A DNA stretch of 64,000 nt from Modestobacter sp. VKM Ac-2985 (GCF_026967925.1 NZ_JAPVBI010000003.1:1132826-1196825), one strand, 5' to 3'; positions 49,418 through 61,112 are shown, numbered from the stretch's first letter. Numbers and translations: made by a program. Notes: generated by a model from the sequence alone, not told the origin.

Positions 49418-50380
49418 TCAGCCGGCGACGGCGCGGGCGAAGCGCTGCGACCACTCCGCGAGCCGCACCCGCAGCTCGTCCGGTGCGACCACGGTGAACT
49501 CCGCACGGACGGCCCCCAGCACCAGGGCCGGCCAGTCCAGGTCGTCGGTCTCCAGGTGCAGCCGGCAGCGGTCCGGACCCTCGTCGGTGACCCGCACCCA
49601 CCGGCCGACCCGGTCGCGGACCACCGCCGCCGGGGCCTCGACCACCGCCTCCACGAGGGTCGGCGTACGGAACCGGTCCATGCCGGCGCGGACGAACGTG
49701 GCGGCGTCCTCGGCCGGCAGCGGCCGCGCGGCGAACCGGGCCCCGGTGCCCCGCAGCCCGGCCATCCGGTCCAGCCGGAAGGTGCGCCAGTCACCCCGGG
49801 ACGGGTCGTAGGCGACGAGGTACCAGCGGCGGCCCAGAGGCACGAGCCGGTGCGGCTCCACCAGCCGCTCCGCCGGTCGCCCCCCAGCGGCCGTGTAGGT
49901 GAACTCCAGCCGCTCGGTGTCCCGGCAGGCCTGCGCGGCCGCCACCAGCAGGCTCGGGTCGACCGCTGGGCCGCCGTCGGACCAGGGCGGGGCGGGCACG
50001 GTCATCGCCTGCAGCGCCTCCACCCGGCGGCGCAGCCGGGCGGGCAGCACCGGTACGACCTTGGTCAGCGCCCGCACCGAGGGCTCGGCCATCCCGGCGT
50101 CCGCCCCGGCCGCCGCGGCCTGCAGCCCCACGGTGAGCGCCACCGCCTCGTCGTCGTCGAGCACCAGCGGCGGCAGAGCCGCACCAGCCGCCAGCCGGTA
50201 GCCGCCGTCGACCCCGGGACGGGCCTGCACCGGGTAGCCGAGCTCGCGCAGCCGGTCCACGTCCCGGCGCAGCGTGCGCAGCGAGACGCCCAACCGGCCG
50301 GCCAGGTCGGCGCCGGCCCAGTCGCGGCGGCCCTGCATGAGCGAGAGCAGGCGCAGTGCTCGGGAGGTGGGGTCGACCAT
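49418..50380 (-). CDS. YafY-type HTH-WYL transcriptional regulator
   Basis: 320 aa. DeoR-like HTH (RALRLLSLMQGRRDWAGADLAGRLGVSLRTLRRDVDRLRELGY) and a WYL domain with the PHRLVPLGRRWYLVAYDPSRGDWRTFRLDRM sequence, including the Trp-Tyr-Leu; the WCX extension follows. WYL domains sense nucleic acid or nucleotides in several systems. ATG 50380, divergent from DinB. Confidence 0.92.
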   Translation of the reverse strand: MVDPTSRALRLLSLMQGRRDWAGADLAGRLGVSLRTLRRDVDRLRELGYPVQARPGVDGGYRLAAGAALPPLVLDDDEAVALTVGLQAAAAGADAGMAEPSVRALTKVVPVLPARLRRRVEALQAMTVPAPPWSDGGPAVDPSLLVAAAQACRDTERLEFTYTAAGGRPAERLVEPHRLVPLGRRWYLVAYDPSRGDWRTFRLDRMAGLRGTGARFAARPLPAEDAATFVRAGMDRFRTPTLVEAVVEAPAAVVRDRVGRWVRVTDEGPDRCRLHLETDDLDWPALVLGAVRAEFTVVAPDELRVRLAEWSQRFARAVAG

Positions 50381-50404
50381 GCGCTGAGACTGCCATCCAT
50401 CGCG

Positions 50405-50432
50405 GACAGGATCTGTCGCCGATTGCCGACAG
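50405..50432. promoter_or_regulatory. Candidate operator between WYL regulator and DinB
   Basis: GACAG-GAT-CTGTC (50405-50417) is a perfect inverted repeat, and its CTGTCG half also pairs with CGACAG at 50427-50432 (N8 spacer). This puts three evenly arranged half-sites in the 92-bp divergent promoter. Confidence 0.5.
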
Positions 50433-50472
50433 CATCGTCGGTGAGAGATCCCGTCGACGAAGGGCACACCCC

Positions 50473-51012
50473 ATGACCACCAGCCAGACCACCGACCCGA
50501 CCACCCACGCCGTCACCGGCGAGCGGGCCGACCTCCTCGAGTCGCTCGCCAAGCACCGCTGGTTCCTGGCCCACACGGTGCGCGGCCTGACCGACGAGCA
50601 GGCCCGGCTGAGGCCCACCGCCAGCGAGCTCACCCTGGGCGGCCTGCTCAAGCACGTCACCGCCACCGAGCGGACTTGGGCGGACTTCATCGTGACCGGC
50701 CCGACCGCCTTCCCGGCGTTCGACGAGTCGTCGGCGGAGGAGTGGGCCGAGGAGTTCGTGATGCGCCCGGACGAGACGCTGGCCGGCCTGCTCGCCGACC
50801 AGACCACGGTGGCGCAGCGCACCGACGAGCTCGTCCGGACCCTGCCGAGCCTGGACGTCGCGCACGACCTGCCGCCGGCGCCGTGGTTCACCCCGGGCGC
50901 CCGGTGGTCCGCCCGCCGGGTGGTGCTGCACGTGATCGCCGAGACCGCGCAGCACGCCGGCCACGCCGACGTCCTGCGCGAGACCATCGACGGCCAGAGG
51001 TCGATGGGCTGA
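50473..51012 (+). CDS. DinB family protein
   Basis: 179 aa four-helix protein: LTLGGLLKHVTATERTWADFIV and RRVVLHVIAETAQHAGHADVLRETIDG supply the three His typical of the DinB metal site (H in LKH, HVI, HAGH). Likely a thiol-dependent metalloenzyme of the mycothiol-transferase type (family inference). ATG 50473. It is probably controlled by the divergent WYL regulator. Confidence 0.9.
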   Translation: MTTSQTTDPTTHAVTGERADLLESLAKHRWFLAHTVRGLTDEQARLRPTASELTLGGLLKHVTATERTWADFIVTGPTAFPAFDESSAEEWAEEFVMRPDETLAGLLADQTTVAQRTDELVRTLPSLDVAHDLPPAPWFTPGARWSARRVVLHVIAETAQHAGHADVLRETIDGQRSMG

Positions 51013-51185
51013 CACCGGGCCGGCCCAGCCGGTCGATCCGCGGGGCGGGCCGGCGGACGGGGAGCTGCACACCGACGTGCCGAACGGCCGCGCGGTGCGT
51101 TCGGGCCCGGTCCAGCCGGTCACGGAACGGCGCCGATGGAGGCCCGCGGCGGCTGACCGGGCTCGCGGACGGGTAGAGCTGCCCG

Positions 51186-51809
51186 GTGACCCGCATCCGC
51201 GGCGCGCTCGTCGCCGTCGTCCTGACCGTGCTGCCCGGCACCACCGGCTGCACCGTCGCCTCCTCCTCGTCCGCGTCCGGCCCCCTGGTCGCCTCCGCCC
51301 CGGCACCGCAGTCGGCGCCGGCCGGGGGCCCGGAGGCGTCGGCCGAGGAGCAGATCGCCCGGGCGGTGTTCGACCGGGTGAACGCCGAGCGGGAGGCCCG
51401 CGGGCTGGAACCGGTGGCCTGGAACGACGCACTGGCCGCGGTCGGCCGCGACTGGAGCGCGGAGATGGCCGACACCGGCGAGTTCCAGCACCAGGACATC
51501 CAGGCGGTGTTGCAGGGCGACGAGCTCTCCGGGTTCCGCGCGGTCGGCGAGAACATCTTCACCGCTACGGGCCCGGTGCCGGCCGGGACGATCCACGCCG
51601 GCTGGATGCGGTCGGCCGGCCACCGGGCCAACATCCTCAACCCCGGCTGGGACCGGCTCGGGGTGGGCGTCTTCTGCGCCCCCGACGGCTCGGTGTGGGC
51701 GACCCAGGAGTTCGGCCGGACGGCGGGTTCGGAGCGGCCGGCGGTCGCCACCACCACCCCTCCGGCCGAGCCGATCACCCGCCCGGACGACGACGGCCCG
51801 ACCTGCTGA
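51186..51809 (+). CDS. CAP/SCP-domain (YkwD-like) exported protein, possible lipoprotein
   Basis: 207 aa. Signal segment RIRGALVAVVLTVLPGTTGC, where Cys22 could be lipidated though the -3 residue (Thr) is not the usual Leu. The CAP domain (about 55-180) has VFDRVNAEREARGLEPVAWNDAL, AVGENIFTATG and the HRANILNPGWDRLGVG motif, with the His residues expected for CAP cavities. GTG 51186. Extracytoplasmic role unknown. Confidence 0.88.
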   Translation: MTRIRGALVAVVLTVLPGTTGCTVASSSSASGPLVASAPAPQSAPAGGPEASAEEQIARAVFDRVNAEREARGLEPVAWNDALAAVGRDWSAEMADTGEFQHQDIQAVLQGDELSGFRAVGENIFTATGPVPAGTIHAGWMRSAGHRANILNPGWDRLGVGVFCAPDGSVWATQEFGRTAGSERPAVATTTPPAEPITRPDDDGPTC

Positions 51810-52126
51810 GACCGCCGCTGCCCGCGCCGGGATTGACCAGGCTCCCGGTTCGGGTACCGCACCGTCGATGACCCGACCCCCCGCCGCCGCCCGCCCAGGG
51901 CCGTCCGCTCGACGCCCGCGCCCGGCGACGGTGGGCCGGTCACCGGCCCGGTGCCGTGCACAGCCGAGCCCCCGGGCAGGCCGGACCCGCGTCGCTGCTG
52001 GGATCGTGTCCCCTGTCGGGCCCGCCGTGCTGCCGGTCGGGTACCGGTCGGCGCCGCGCCGGGCACCGCACCGGCCGCGAACGGAAGGGACGTGATCGTG
52101 CCGAGCACGAGACGCAGGAGCGCACG
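51810..52126. other. Intergenic stretch without recognisable gene
   Basis: 317 bp with high GC and no frame of coding character. TTGACC at about 51834 could be a -35 element of the downstream permease gene, but no convincing -10 follows. I see no palindrome above background. Confidence 0.5.
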
Positions 52127-53461
52127 ATGACCCGCCGGACCAGGACCGTCACCGGTCGGACCCCGGCGCCGGCTGCTGGCCGAGCAGGCGGCGCCTCAGC
52201 CGCCGGCGGCTCGACCGACAGCCGGCCGGCTCCCGCGCCGCCGGCACGACCCTCCCCCGAGCCCGACCCCCGTCCCGGCGGGCCGGTCGAGCCGGCTCCG
52301 GTCTCCTCTCCCGTCTCCACTCCCGTCGCCGCTCCCGTCTCCCCGCCGGTCTCCGCGTCCGAGCCGGCGTGGGCGGACGCCGTCCCCGGCTGGGCATTGC
52401 GGGTGATGGCCGTGAGCGGGGCCACGCTGGCGGCCGCGGCTGTCGTCTGGCTCGGGTTCTGGCTGCTCTTCCGGCTGCCGATGCTCACCTTCGCCGTGGC
52501 CGTCGCGGTGCTGCTGACCGCACTGAGCGCGCCGGTCGCCGGACGGCTGCGCCGGGCCGGTGCCCCGCCTGCGCTGGCGGCGCTGGCCGCCGTGCTGCTG
52601 CTGCTCGGTGTCCTGGCCGGCATCGGCTTCCTGATCGGCTTCCGTGCGGCCGCCACGCTGCAGGACCTGACCCGGCCGCTCGCCGCGGGCATCGACCGGA
52701 TCCGGGTCTGGTTGATCGAAGGGCCTCTGCAGCTGGACGCACAGCAGGTCGCCGAGGTCCGCAACGACATCGTCACCCGGCTCTACGAGGCCACCCCCAG
52801 CCCCGGCGCCGGCGCCCAGCTCGGCCTGGTCGCGCTGGGCGGGGTGGTGCTGATCGTCTTCCTGGTGTTCTTCCTGCTCAAGGACGGCGCCCGGATGTGG
52901 GCCTGGTTGCTGGCCCGGGTGCCCGACCGGATGCGGGCTCGGATCGACGGTGCCGGGCTCGCGGCGTGGGACACGCTGGCCAACTACGTCCACGGCGTGA
53001 TCATCGTGGCGCTGATCGACGCCGTCGGCATCGGACTGGCCCTGCTCCTGCTGGGTGTGCCGCTGTGGCTGTCGCTGACGCTGCTCACCTTCATCGGCGC
53101 CTTCGTCCCGATCGTCGGCGCGACCGTCAGCGGTGCGGTGGCCGTGCTGGTCACGCTCGTCACCAACGGGGTGACCGACGCGGTCATCGTGCTGGTCGTC
53201 GTGCTGGTGGTCCAGCAGGTCGAGGGCAACGTCCTGCAGCCGCTGATCATGGGCCGGGCGGTCCGGCTGCACCCGATCGTCATCCTGCTGGGGGTCACCG
53301 CCGGCGGCCTGATCGCCGGCATCCCCGGCGCCCTGCTGGCGGTCCCGATGCTGGCGGTGGCCTACCGCGTGGTGGAGCACCTGCGGACCCACCCGGCGCC
53401 CGCCGCGCACCCTGAGGGCGCCGCCCCCCACCCACTGCCGGCCGGCACGCCCCCGAACTGA
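52127..53461 (+). CDS. AI-2E family transporter/permease
   Basis: 444 aa. A Pro/Ser/Ala-rich cytoplasmic N-terminus (1-85), then eight predicted helices with the AI-2E permease hallmarks: LLTFIGAFVPIVGATVSG and VVQQVEGNVLQPLIMGRAVRLHPIVILLGVTAGGLIAGIPGALLAVP. ATG 52127 with AGGAG 6 bases upstream. Members export signals or ions (some are Na+/H+ antiporters); the function here is open. Confidence 0.93.
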   Translation: MTRRTRTVTGRTPAPAAGRAGGASAAGGSTDSRPAPAPPARPSPEPDPRPGGPVEPAPVSSPVSTPVAAPVSPPVSASEPAWADAVPGWALRVMAVSGATLAAAAVVWLGFWLLFRLPMLTFAVAVAVLLTALSAPVAGRLRRAGAPPALAALAAVLLLLGVLAGIGFLIGFRAAATLQDLTRPLAAGIDRIRVWLIEGPLQLDAQQVAEVRNDIVTRLYEATPSPGAGAQLGLVALGGVVLIVFLVFFLLKDGARMWAWLLARVPDRMRARIDGAGLAAWDTLANYVHGVIIVALIDAVGIGLALLLLGVPLWLSLTLLTFIGAFVPIVGATVSGAVAVLVTLVTNGVTDAVIVLVVVLVVQQVEGNVLQPLIMGRAVRLHPIVILLGVTAGGLIAGIPGALLAVPMLAVAYRVVEHLRTHPAPAAHPEGAAPHPLPAGTPPN

Positions 53462-53480
53462 CCTCGCCGTGCGGCGGTGC

Positions 53481-54110
53481 TCAGTCGACGACCGCCTCCT
53501 CGAGCAGCTCGACCTGGTCGGCGGCGATGGCGATCTGCCCCGCCTCCCCGGCGAAGAAGGCCTCCGGGTCGTCGAAGATCACCGTCGGGGCGATCCCGAA
53601 GTCGCGCTCGAAGGTCTCGCGGTCCACCGATGTCGCCGTCCCGGAGACCCGGACGACGTCCTGCACGCCCAGCGGCTGGACCGGGGTCGCCGACACGACC
53701 GCGACGGCCCGCCCCGAGCCGGTGGAGACCCGGAACGCCGTCCCGATGTCCGTGGTGGCGATCAGTCCGACGACCTCGGCCCGGACGGACACGTCCTCAC
53801 CCTCGGTGAACTGCGGAGTCGCCTCAGCGGGAGGTGAGGTCTGCGGGGCCTCGGTGGCCGGCGCACCGGGATCGGTCGTCGGTGCGGCGGCGCCGTCGGC
53901 CTCCAGCACCTCGACCCGCCGCTCCAGAGCGCTGATCTCGTCCCGCACGTCCTCGAGGTCCTCCGCGGTGACCTCTGGCTGCAGCGGATCGGGGTCCTGC
54001 CCGCAGCCGACGAGCCCTGCCGACGCGAGCAGCACCACGCCGAGTGGGAGCGCTCGACGCCGCCAACCGGGAACCGGCCCACTCGGTACGCGGCGGTGGT
54101 CTCTGGTCAT
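53481..54110 (-). CDS. Predicted lipoprotein with coiled coil
   Basis: 209 aa. Signal peptide RRRALPLGVVLLASAGLVGC with a lipobox LVGC, followed by a short acidic coiled coil (VTAEDLEDVRDEISALERRVEVLEAD), a Pro/Thr/Ala linker, and a compact beta-rich C-terminal domain (DVSVRAEVVGLIATTDIGTAFRVSTG, OB-like). ATG 54110 has GAGGAG 5 bases upstream. No known family. Confidence 0.82.
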   Translation of the reverse strand: MTRDHRRVPSGPVPGWRRRALPLGVVLLASAGLVGCGQDPDPLQPEVTAEDLEDVRDEISALERRVEVLEADGAAAPTTDPGAPATEAPQTSPPAEATPQFTEGEDVSVRAEVVGLIATTDIGTAFRVSTGSGRAVAVVSATPVQPLGVQDVVRVSGTATSVDRETFERDFGIAPTVIFDDPEAFFAGEAGQIAIAADQVELLEEAVVD

Positions 54111-54186
54111 CTCACTCCTCTGCTCGCCGGCGGCCGCCGGGCCCGGGGGCCGACGGGCTGGTCGCCGTCGCCGTCGCACTACCCGG

Positions 54187-54471
54187 TCAGGCCAACGTGT
54201 AGGCCGCCGGACGGATCTCCAGCCTGCCGTCCGTGGGATCCGCGGAGAACAGCAGGGCCCCCGACTGCCGGCTGCCGGGGGCGAGGTAGGGAAACGTAGC
54301 GGTCGCCTGCTGGACCTCGCTGTGCTCGTTCTCGGTCTTCGGTGGCGCCTGCTGGTCACCCCGATCCGCCAGCCGGCCAACGTGGTCAGGCACCCCGGGA
54401 CTCGGCGTGGGGAACGACGGGCTGGGTCCGGCAGACGGGCAGGACGGCTCGCCCGTTCGATCGCCGGACAC
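54187..54471 (-). CDS. Uncertain small ORF or gene remnant
   Basis: 94 aa, GTG start, no RBS. The last 40 residues (ATATFPYLAPGSRQSGALLF then DGRLEIRPAAYTLA) look like a real beta-rich C-terminus, whereas the front half is low-complexity Pro/Ser. It may be the remains of a longer gene. The surrounding bases are slightly less GC-biased than the neighbours. Confidence 0.3.
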   Translation of the reverse strand: MSGDRTGEPSCPSAGPSPSFPTPSPGVPDHVGRLADRGDQQAPPKTENEHSEVQQATATFPYLAPGSRQSGALLFSADPTDGRLEIRPAAYTLA

Positions 54472-54581
54472 CGCCTGGCGTTCGTCACCGGGGCGGTGCC
54501 CGGCGATCGGTGGGCCCCCGAGAGGTGCGGCCCATCGCCGGAGGTCGCCGCGCGGTCACCCCACGGCGTCGGCGCTCTCGG

Positions 54582-55160
54582 TCAGCGGACCGTGGACGGC
54601 CCCGGCCGGAACGGCGCGCCGTGTGCGCAGACCACGAGCGTGGCCAGGTCCAGCACTCGCTCGCGCTGCCGGCGCAACTCGTCCCGGTCGTGGCTGAAGG
54701 GGTCGTCGGCCGGCCCCTCCTCGGTCCACCACAGGTGCGTGAGGGCGACGACGTCGTCGGGCGTGCCGACGAGCGTGGTGATGTCCTGCGGGGTGTGCCC
54801 GGGCGTGGCGAGCAGCCGGATGCCGGGGCTGAGCTGGGCGCCCTCGGCAGGTCGGCGGGTGAAGACGTCCCCCTCGATGACGGACTGGAAGTCGTGCACC
54901 GGCACCACCGGGAAGAGGGCGACGTTGACCGTGTGGTCCAGGTGGTGGTGGCTGACCACGATGTCCGTGACGTCCTCGAGGCGGACGCCCAGCTCGCGCA
55001 GTGGAGCGAGGATGAGATCCCGGTCGGCCACCATGCCCGGATCGACGATCACGACCCGGTCCGCGTCCCGGACGAGGCTGACCGTGCCGGCCACGTGCGG
55101 CATCCGCGCGTATCCCTCGACGAGCACGTCCAGGCGTGCGGTGCGCGACAGCTCAGCCAT
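54582..55160 (-). CDS. MBL-fold metallo-hydrolase (MBLAC1-like)
   Basis: 192 aa. HxHxDH motif as SHHHLDHT, VDPGM, LLATPGHTPQDIT (third His) and CAHGAPF (last His): complete dinuclear metal site in a compact domain. Size and the GHTPQD motif fit MBLAC1/SoxH-like esterases or thiolesterases; the substrate is unknown. ATG 55160. Confidence 0.9.
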   Translation of the reverse strand: MAELSRTARLDVLVEGYARMPHVAGTVSLVRDADRVVIVDPGMVADRDLILAPLRELGVRLEDVTDIVVSHHHLDHTVNVALFPVVPVHDFQSVIEGDVFTRRPAEGAQLSPGIRLLATPGHTPQDITTLVGTPDDVVALTHLWWTEEGPADDPFSHDRDELRRQRERVLDLATLVVCAHGAPFRPGPSTVR

Positions 55161-55276
55161 GCGGCGGACGGTAGCCGGTGCAGCGGCACTGCGGCTGGCC
55201 GATGGTCACCAGGGCGCCGGGGGCCCGAGCAGCCGGCCAGGACGCCCCTGCCGCTGATCACCTGAGTGGGATGCGC

Positions 55277-55312
55277 AGCCGCCCCGGCCCTCCGAAGAGG
55301 ACCGGGGCGGCT
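55277..55312 (-). terminator. nrdJ terminator
   Basis: Perfect 11-bp stem AGCCGCCCCGG / CCGGGGCGGCT around a 14-base loop, 120 bp beyond the nrdJ stop and before the MBL gene on the same strand. Confidence 0.75.
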
Positions 55313-55431
55313 CATCGCATGTACAGCGCGGTCAGGTGCGCACCGCGCTGGCAGCCGTCACCGGCTGACATCCCGGCGGACCGGCCGGGACATCCGCGAG
55401 GGTCCGCAGGACGTCCCGGCGAGCCTCTGCG

Positions 55432-58317
<2,886 letters not shown>

Positions 58318-58447
58318 CGTGCGAGGGCTCCCTGGGTCGGACTGGTGCGGTGGTGCGGGCGGAGCGGCTGGGGAAGCCGGCGGGTGCCGGAGCCGGGTGG
58401 TGCGGTCTCCTCGTCGAGACCTGTGTAGCGGAGAGGTCGGACAGTTC

Positions 58448-59041
58448 TCACGGACCGGCGGCGCTGCCGGTGTCGGCCGGCCGCGGACGCTCGGCGGCCC
58501 GCCGGCGGGGGGTCCCACCCGCGGGGACCTCCTGGTCATCGGCGAGTGCATGCTGCTCGGCGGGTGACCCGTCGCCGGTGCCGGCGGCGCCCCGGGCCGG
58601 TGCGGCGCGGAGCTCGGCGATCTCCTTCTCGAAGTCGGCGACCGAGGAGAAGCTGCGGTAGACGCTGGCGAAGCGCAGGTAGGCGACCTCGTCGAGGTCG
58701 CGCAGCGGACCGAGGATGGCCAGGCCGACCTCGTTGCTGGGGATCTCGGCGCAGCCGGTGGCCCGCACCGCGTCCTCGACCTGCTGGGCCAGCAGCGCCA
58801 GCTGGTCCTCGTCCACGGGACGCCCCTGGCAGGCCCGCCGCACACCGGCGACGACCTTGCCCCGGGCGAAGGGCTCGCTGACGCCGCTGCGCTTGACGAC
58901 GGCGAGGACCGCCTCCTCCACGGTGGTGAACCGGCGGCCACATCCGGGGCAGGAGCGTCGACGGCGGGTGGTCGCCCCCTCGTCGGTCTCCCGGGAGTCG
59001 ATCACCCGGCTGTCGGGGTTGTGGCAGAAGGGGCAGCGCAT
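58448..59041 (-). CDS. nrdR: Transcriptional repressor NrdR
   Basis: 197 aa. Zinc ribbon [40 protein letters not shown] (four Cys), then an ATP-cone domain (about 50-140) with [24 protein letters not shown]. It senses dATP/ATP and represses ribonucleotide reductase genes. The C-terminal 45 residues (after EKEIAELR) are an Ala/Gly/Pro-rich extension beyond the usual length of about 150. First gene of the nrdRJ unit. Confidence 0.96.
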   Translation of the reverse strand: MRCPFCHNPDSRVIDSRETDEGATTRRRRSCPGCGRRFTTVEEAVLAVVKRSGVSEPFARGKVVAGVRRACQGRPVDEDQLALLAQQVEDAVRATGCAEIPSNEVGLAILGPLRDLDEVAYLRFASVYRSFSSVADFEKEIAELRAAPARGAAGTGDGSPAEQHALADDQEVPAGGTPRRRAAERPRPADTGSAAGP

Positions 59042-59468
59042 GCCGATCTCCTCCTTCCCGAGGTGTCGCGGGGGCTCTCGCCGCGGCGTCGTGACACCGT
59101 GGCCGGGCCCCGACCCGATGGCCGTGCTGTGGACTGCGCCGGGGACATCCGGTGGATGCGCCGGGGAGAACGTGTGGAACGGCTGTGGATGGGGCTTACA
59201 GCTCTGTAACTACTAGATGTTGTGGTGGAACCGTACGACCACCCCCACAGGTGTGCAAGCCCCGGGGTGCGTGTCGTCTTCCGCAACCGTCCCGGACACC
59301 CCTCCGGACCCCTCCCGCCCCAACGACCACCGCCTGAGCAGCAGTGCCACCCCCCGCACCGAGGCGGACCCCGAGGACGGCCGAGGTGGAGCCGCCGTTC
59401 CGGAGGACGACCAGTGGCCGTCATCGCGACCACCCGCCGCGGTGGGCGACCACACGGCCAGCCGTCGA
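59042..59468. other. Intergenic region upstream of nrdR
   Basis: 427 bp between the LysM gene and nrdR, both on the minus strand. It holds the NrdR-box-like site at 59210-59225 and an adjacent TTACAG-N2-CTGTAA palindrome (59196-59209). I see no convincing gene; an 80-aa minus-strand frame (59213-59455) starts without RBS or family similarity. Confidence 0.55.
59210..59225. promoter_or_regulatory. NrdR box-like site
   Basis: The minus-strand core CAACATCTAG (59213-59222) matches 8 of 10 positions of the NrdR consensus CwAtATaTwG. It lies about 175 bp upstream of nrdR. I see only a weak second box; NrdR boxes normally come in pairs 31-32 bp apart. Confidence 0.55.
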
Positions 59469-59870
59469 TCAGGGGAGTGCGAGCACCTGACCGGGGACGA
59501 GGTCGACGCCGGAGAGACCGTTCACGTCGAGGAGCGCGTCGACGACGGCGCGCCGGTCCTCCTCCGGGGCGACCTCGCCCGCGATCGACCACAGGGTGTC
59601 CCCGGGCTGGACGACGATCGTCGCCGAGCCGGCCAGCTCCAGGCCTGTCGTGGCACCGCCGGACTCGGTCGCGACGATCGCCGCGGCGACGGACACCCCG
59701 AAGGCGATGGACAGCCCGGCGACCACCCGCCGACCGCGCCGGGTCAGGCGCAGCGGCGCCTGCACCTGGGGCCGGGGCGAGGGCGCCACCCGACCCGCTC
59801 CCGGGAACGGGAGCACGACCGCCATCGAGGCCGGGGCGGCGACGGGGCGCTCGAGCTGCGGAATGGCCAT
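59469..59870 (-). CDS. LysM-domain membrane protein, ChiZ/DivS-type SOS division regulator candidate
   Basis: 133 aa. A short basic cytoplasmic part, a membrane helix ([22 protein letters not shown]) and a C-terminal LysM domain ([36 protein letters not shown]), so it is anchored with LysM outside. Position next to lexA and nrdR equals that of M. tuberculosis chiZ (Rv2719c) and C. glutamicum divS, SOS-induced division inhibitors. Here too it is divergent from lexA with a LexA box 69 bp upstream. Function inferred from synteny and layout. Confidence 0.88.
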   Translation of the reverse strand: MAIPQLERPVAAPASMAVVLPFPGAGRVAPSPRPQVQAPLRLTRRGRRVVAGLSIAFGVSVAAAIVATESGGATTGLELAGSATIVVQPGDTLWSIAGEVAPEEDRRAVVDALLDVNGLSGVDLVPGQVLALP

Positions 59871-59899
59871 CGGGGTGCTCCAGGGGTCTCGGTGCCGGG

Positions 59900-59970
59900 C
59901 TCTGTCGAAGGCGAGGCTCTGTCGAAGCAGGCACTCTGTCGAACGCACGTTCGATTCGAACGTGTGTGCG
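59900..59970. promoter_or_regulatory. SOS-box array with 17-bp period
   Basis: CTCTGTCGAA recurs at 59900, 59917 and 59934, exactly 17 bp apart; the fourth CGAA is at 59957. The third unit runs into a perfect LexA box, TCGAAC-GCAC-GTTCGA (59939-59954), and the fourth is a one-mismatch box CGAAC-GTGT-GTGCG (59957-59970). The first two units keep only the left half-site. It serves the LysM gene and perhaps lexA. Confidence 0.8.
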
Positions 59971-60018
59971 ATGTCTACCGCACACCTCCGACAGGAACAC
60001 GCCGACACGACGACTTCT

Positions 60019-60059
60019 TCGAACACGTGTTTGAACGCGGGCGTCCGAGGCGATACGGT
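60019..60059 (+). promoter_or_regulatory. lexA promoter with LexA box
   Basis: TCGAAC-ACGT-GTTTGA (60019-60034), one mismatch to the SOS box, overlaps the -35 TTGAAC (60031-60036). The -10 TACGGT is at 60054-60059 after a 17-bp spacer. Repression of lexA by its own product follows directly. Confidence 0.8.
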
Positions 60060-60173
60060 TCCGGGGCGATCGAGGACGGCGTCCGCGGTCCCGGCTCGCC
60101 GTGGCGACACGGCTGTCGGCACAGCGGGGCGCCACCGGGAACTGCTGCCGAGGCAGCCGGACGAGGAGGACAC

Positions 60174-61001
60174 ATGGCGGTCGACGGCCCGAAGGCGCGC
60201 GGCGGCAAGAGCCCTTCGCGGCGAGGAGCACCCAGTCCGGCACCCGCCGACGGCGCAGCACCGACGGCCACGACGGGGGCGGGTGCCGCGGTGCGGGAGT
60301 TCCCCGACCGGGCCGCGGACGGCGACGGTCTGACCCAGCGGCAGCGCCGGGTGCTGGAGGTCATCCGCGACTCCATCGAGCGCCGCGGTTACCCGCCCTC
60401 GGTGCGCGAGATCGGCGAGGCGGTCGGCCTCTCCTCCGCCTCGTCCGTGGCCCACCAGCTGTCCGTGCTGCAGCGCAAGGGATGGCTGCGCCGTGACCCG
60501 AACCGCCCTCGCGCCCTCGACGTCCGCCTGCCCGGGGACAGCACCGCCACGGCGACGAACGAGACCGCCACCGAGGCGCTGGCCGGATCCGGTGCGGGCA
60601 GTGGTGTCGACGACGCCTCGGCTCCTCGCCCCACCTACGTGCCCCTCGTCGGCCGGATCGCCGCCGGTGGTCCGGTGCTGGCCGAGCAGGCCGTCGAGGA
60701 CGTGTTCCCCCTCCCCCGTGAACTGGTCGGTGACGGCACCCTCTTCATGCTGAAGGTGGCAGGCGACTCGATGGTCGAGGCGGCGATCTGCGACGGCGAC
60801 TGGGTCGTCGTCCGGCAGCAGCCGACCGCGGAGAACGGCGAGATCGTCGCCGCGATGATCGACGGCGAGGCGACGGTGAAGACCTACAAGCGGCGCGACG
60901 GGCACGTGTGGCTGCTGCCGCACAACGCCGCGTACGAGCCGATCCCCGGCGACGACGCCACGGTCCTCGGCCGGGTCGTCACCGTGCTCCGCCGGGTCTG
61001 A
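60174..61001 (+). CDS. lexA: LexA SOS repressor
   Basis: 275 aa. An Ala/Pro/Ser-rich N-terminal extension (about 1-50), a LexA winged HTH ([57 protein letters not shown]), then the S24 peptidase domain. That domain has the Ala-Gly cleavage site in [13 protein letters not shown], the catalytic Ser in [10 protein letters not shown] and Lys in [13 protein letters not shown]. Self-cleaves on RecA filament contact. ATG 60174 with GAGGAGG. The extension is longer than in E. coli LexA but normal for actinobacteria. Confidence 0.96.
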   Translation: MAVDGPKARGGKSPSRRGAPSPAPADGAAPTATTGAGAAVREFPDRAADGDGLTQRQRRVLEVIRDSIERRGYPPSVREIGEAVGLSSASSVAHQLSVLQRKGWLRRDPNRPRALDVRLPGDSTATATNETATEALAGSGAGSGVDDASAPRPTYVPLVGRIAAGGPVLAEQAVEDVFPLPRELVGDGTLFMLKVAGDSMVEAAICDGDWVVVRQQPTAENGEIVAAMIDGEATVKTYKRRDGHVWLLPHNAAYEPIPGDDATVLGRVVTVLRRV

Positions 61002-61007
61002 CCTCCG

Positions 61008-61048
61008 CCGGTGCGCGCCGGGCCGCGCTGAGGCCCGGCGCGCACCGG
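61008..61048. terminator. lexA terminator
   Basis: Perfect 17-bp stem CCGGTGCGCGCCGGGCC / GGCCCGGCGCGCACCGG, 7-base loop, immediately after the lexA stop and before a convergent gene. Confidence 0.92.
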
Positions 61049-61112
61049 GCCCGGCCCCTCAGCAGGGCCCGACGTGCCGGCAGGTCCGGCGCCTCATCGA
61101 CCCAGGCGTTGA

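Noticed and set aside
58318-58447. Cobalamin riboswitch upstream of nrdJ
   Set aside because: The 130-bp gap is short and I find no B12-box-like core; nrdJ enzymes in nrdRJ operons often lack one.
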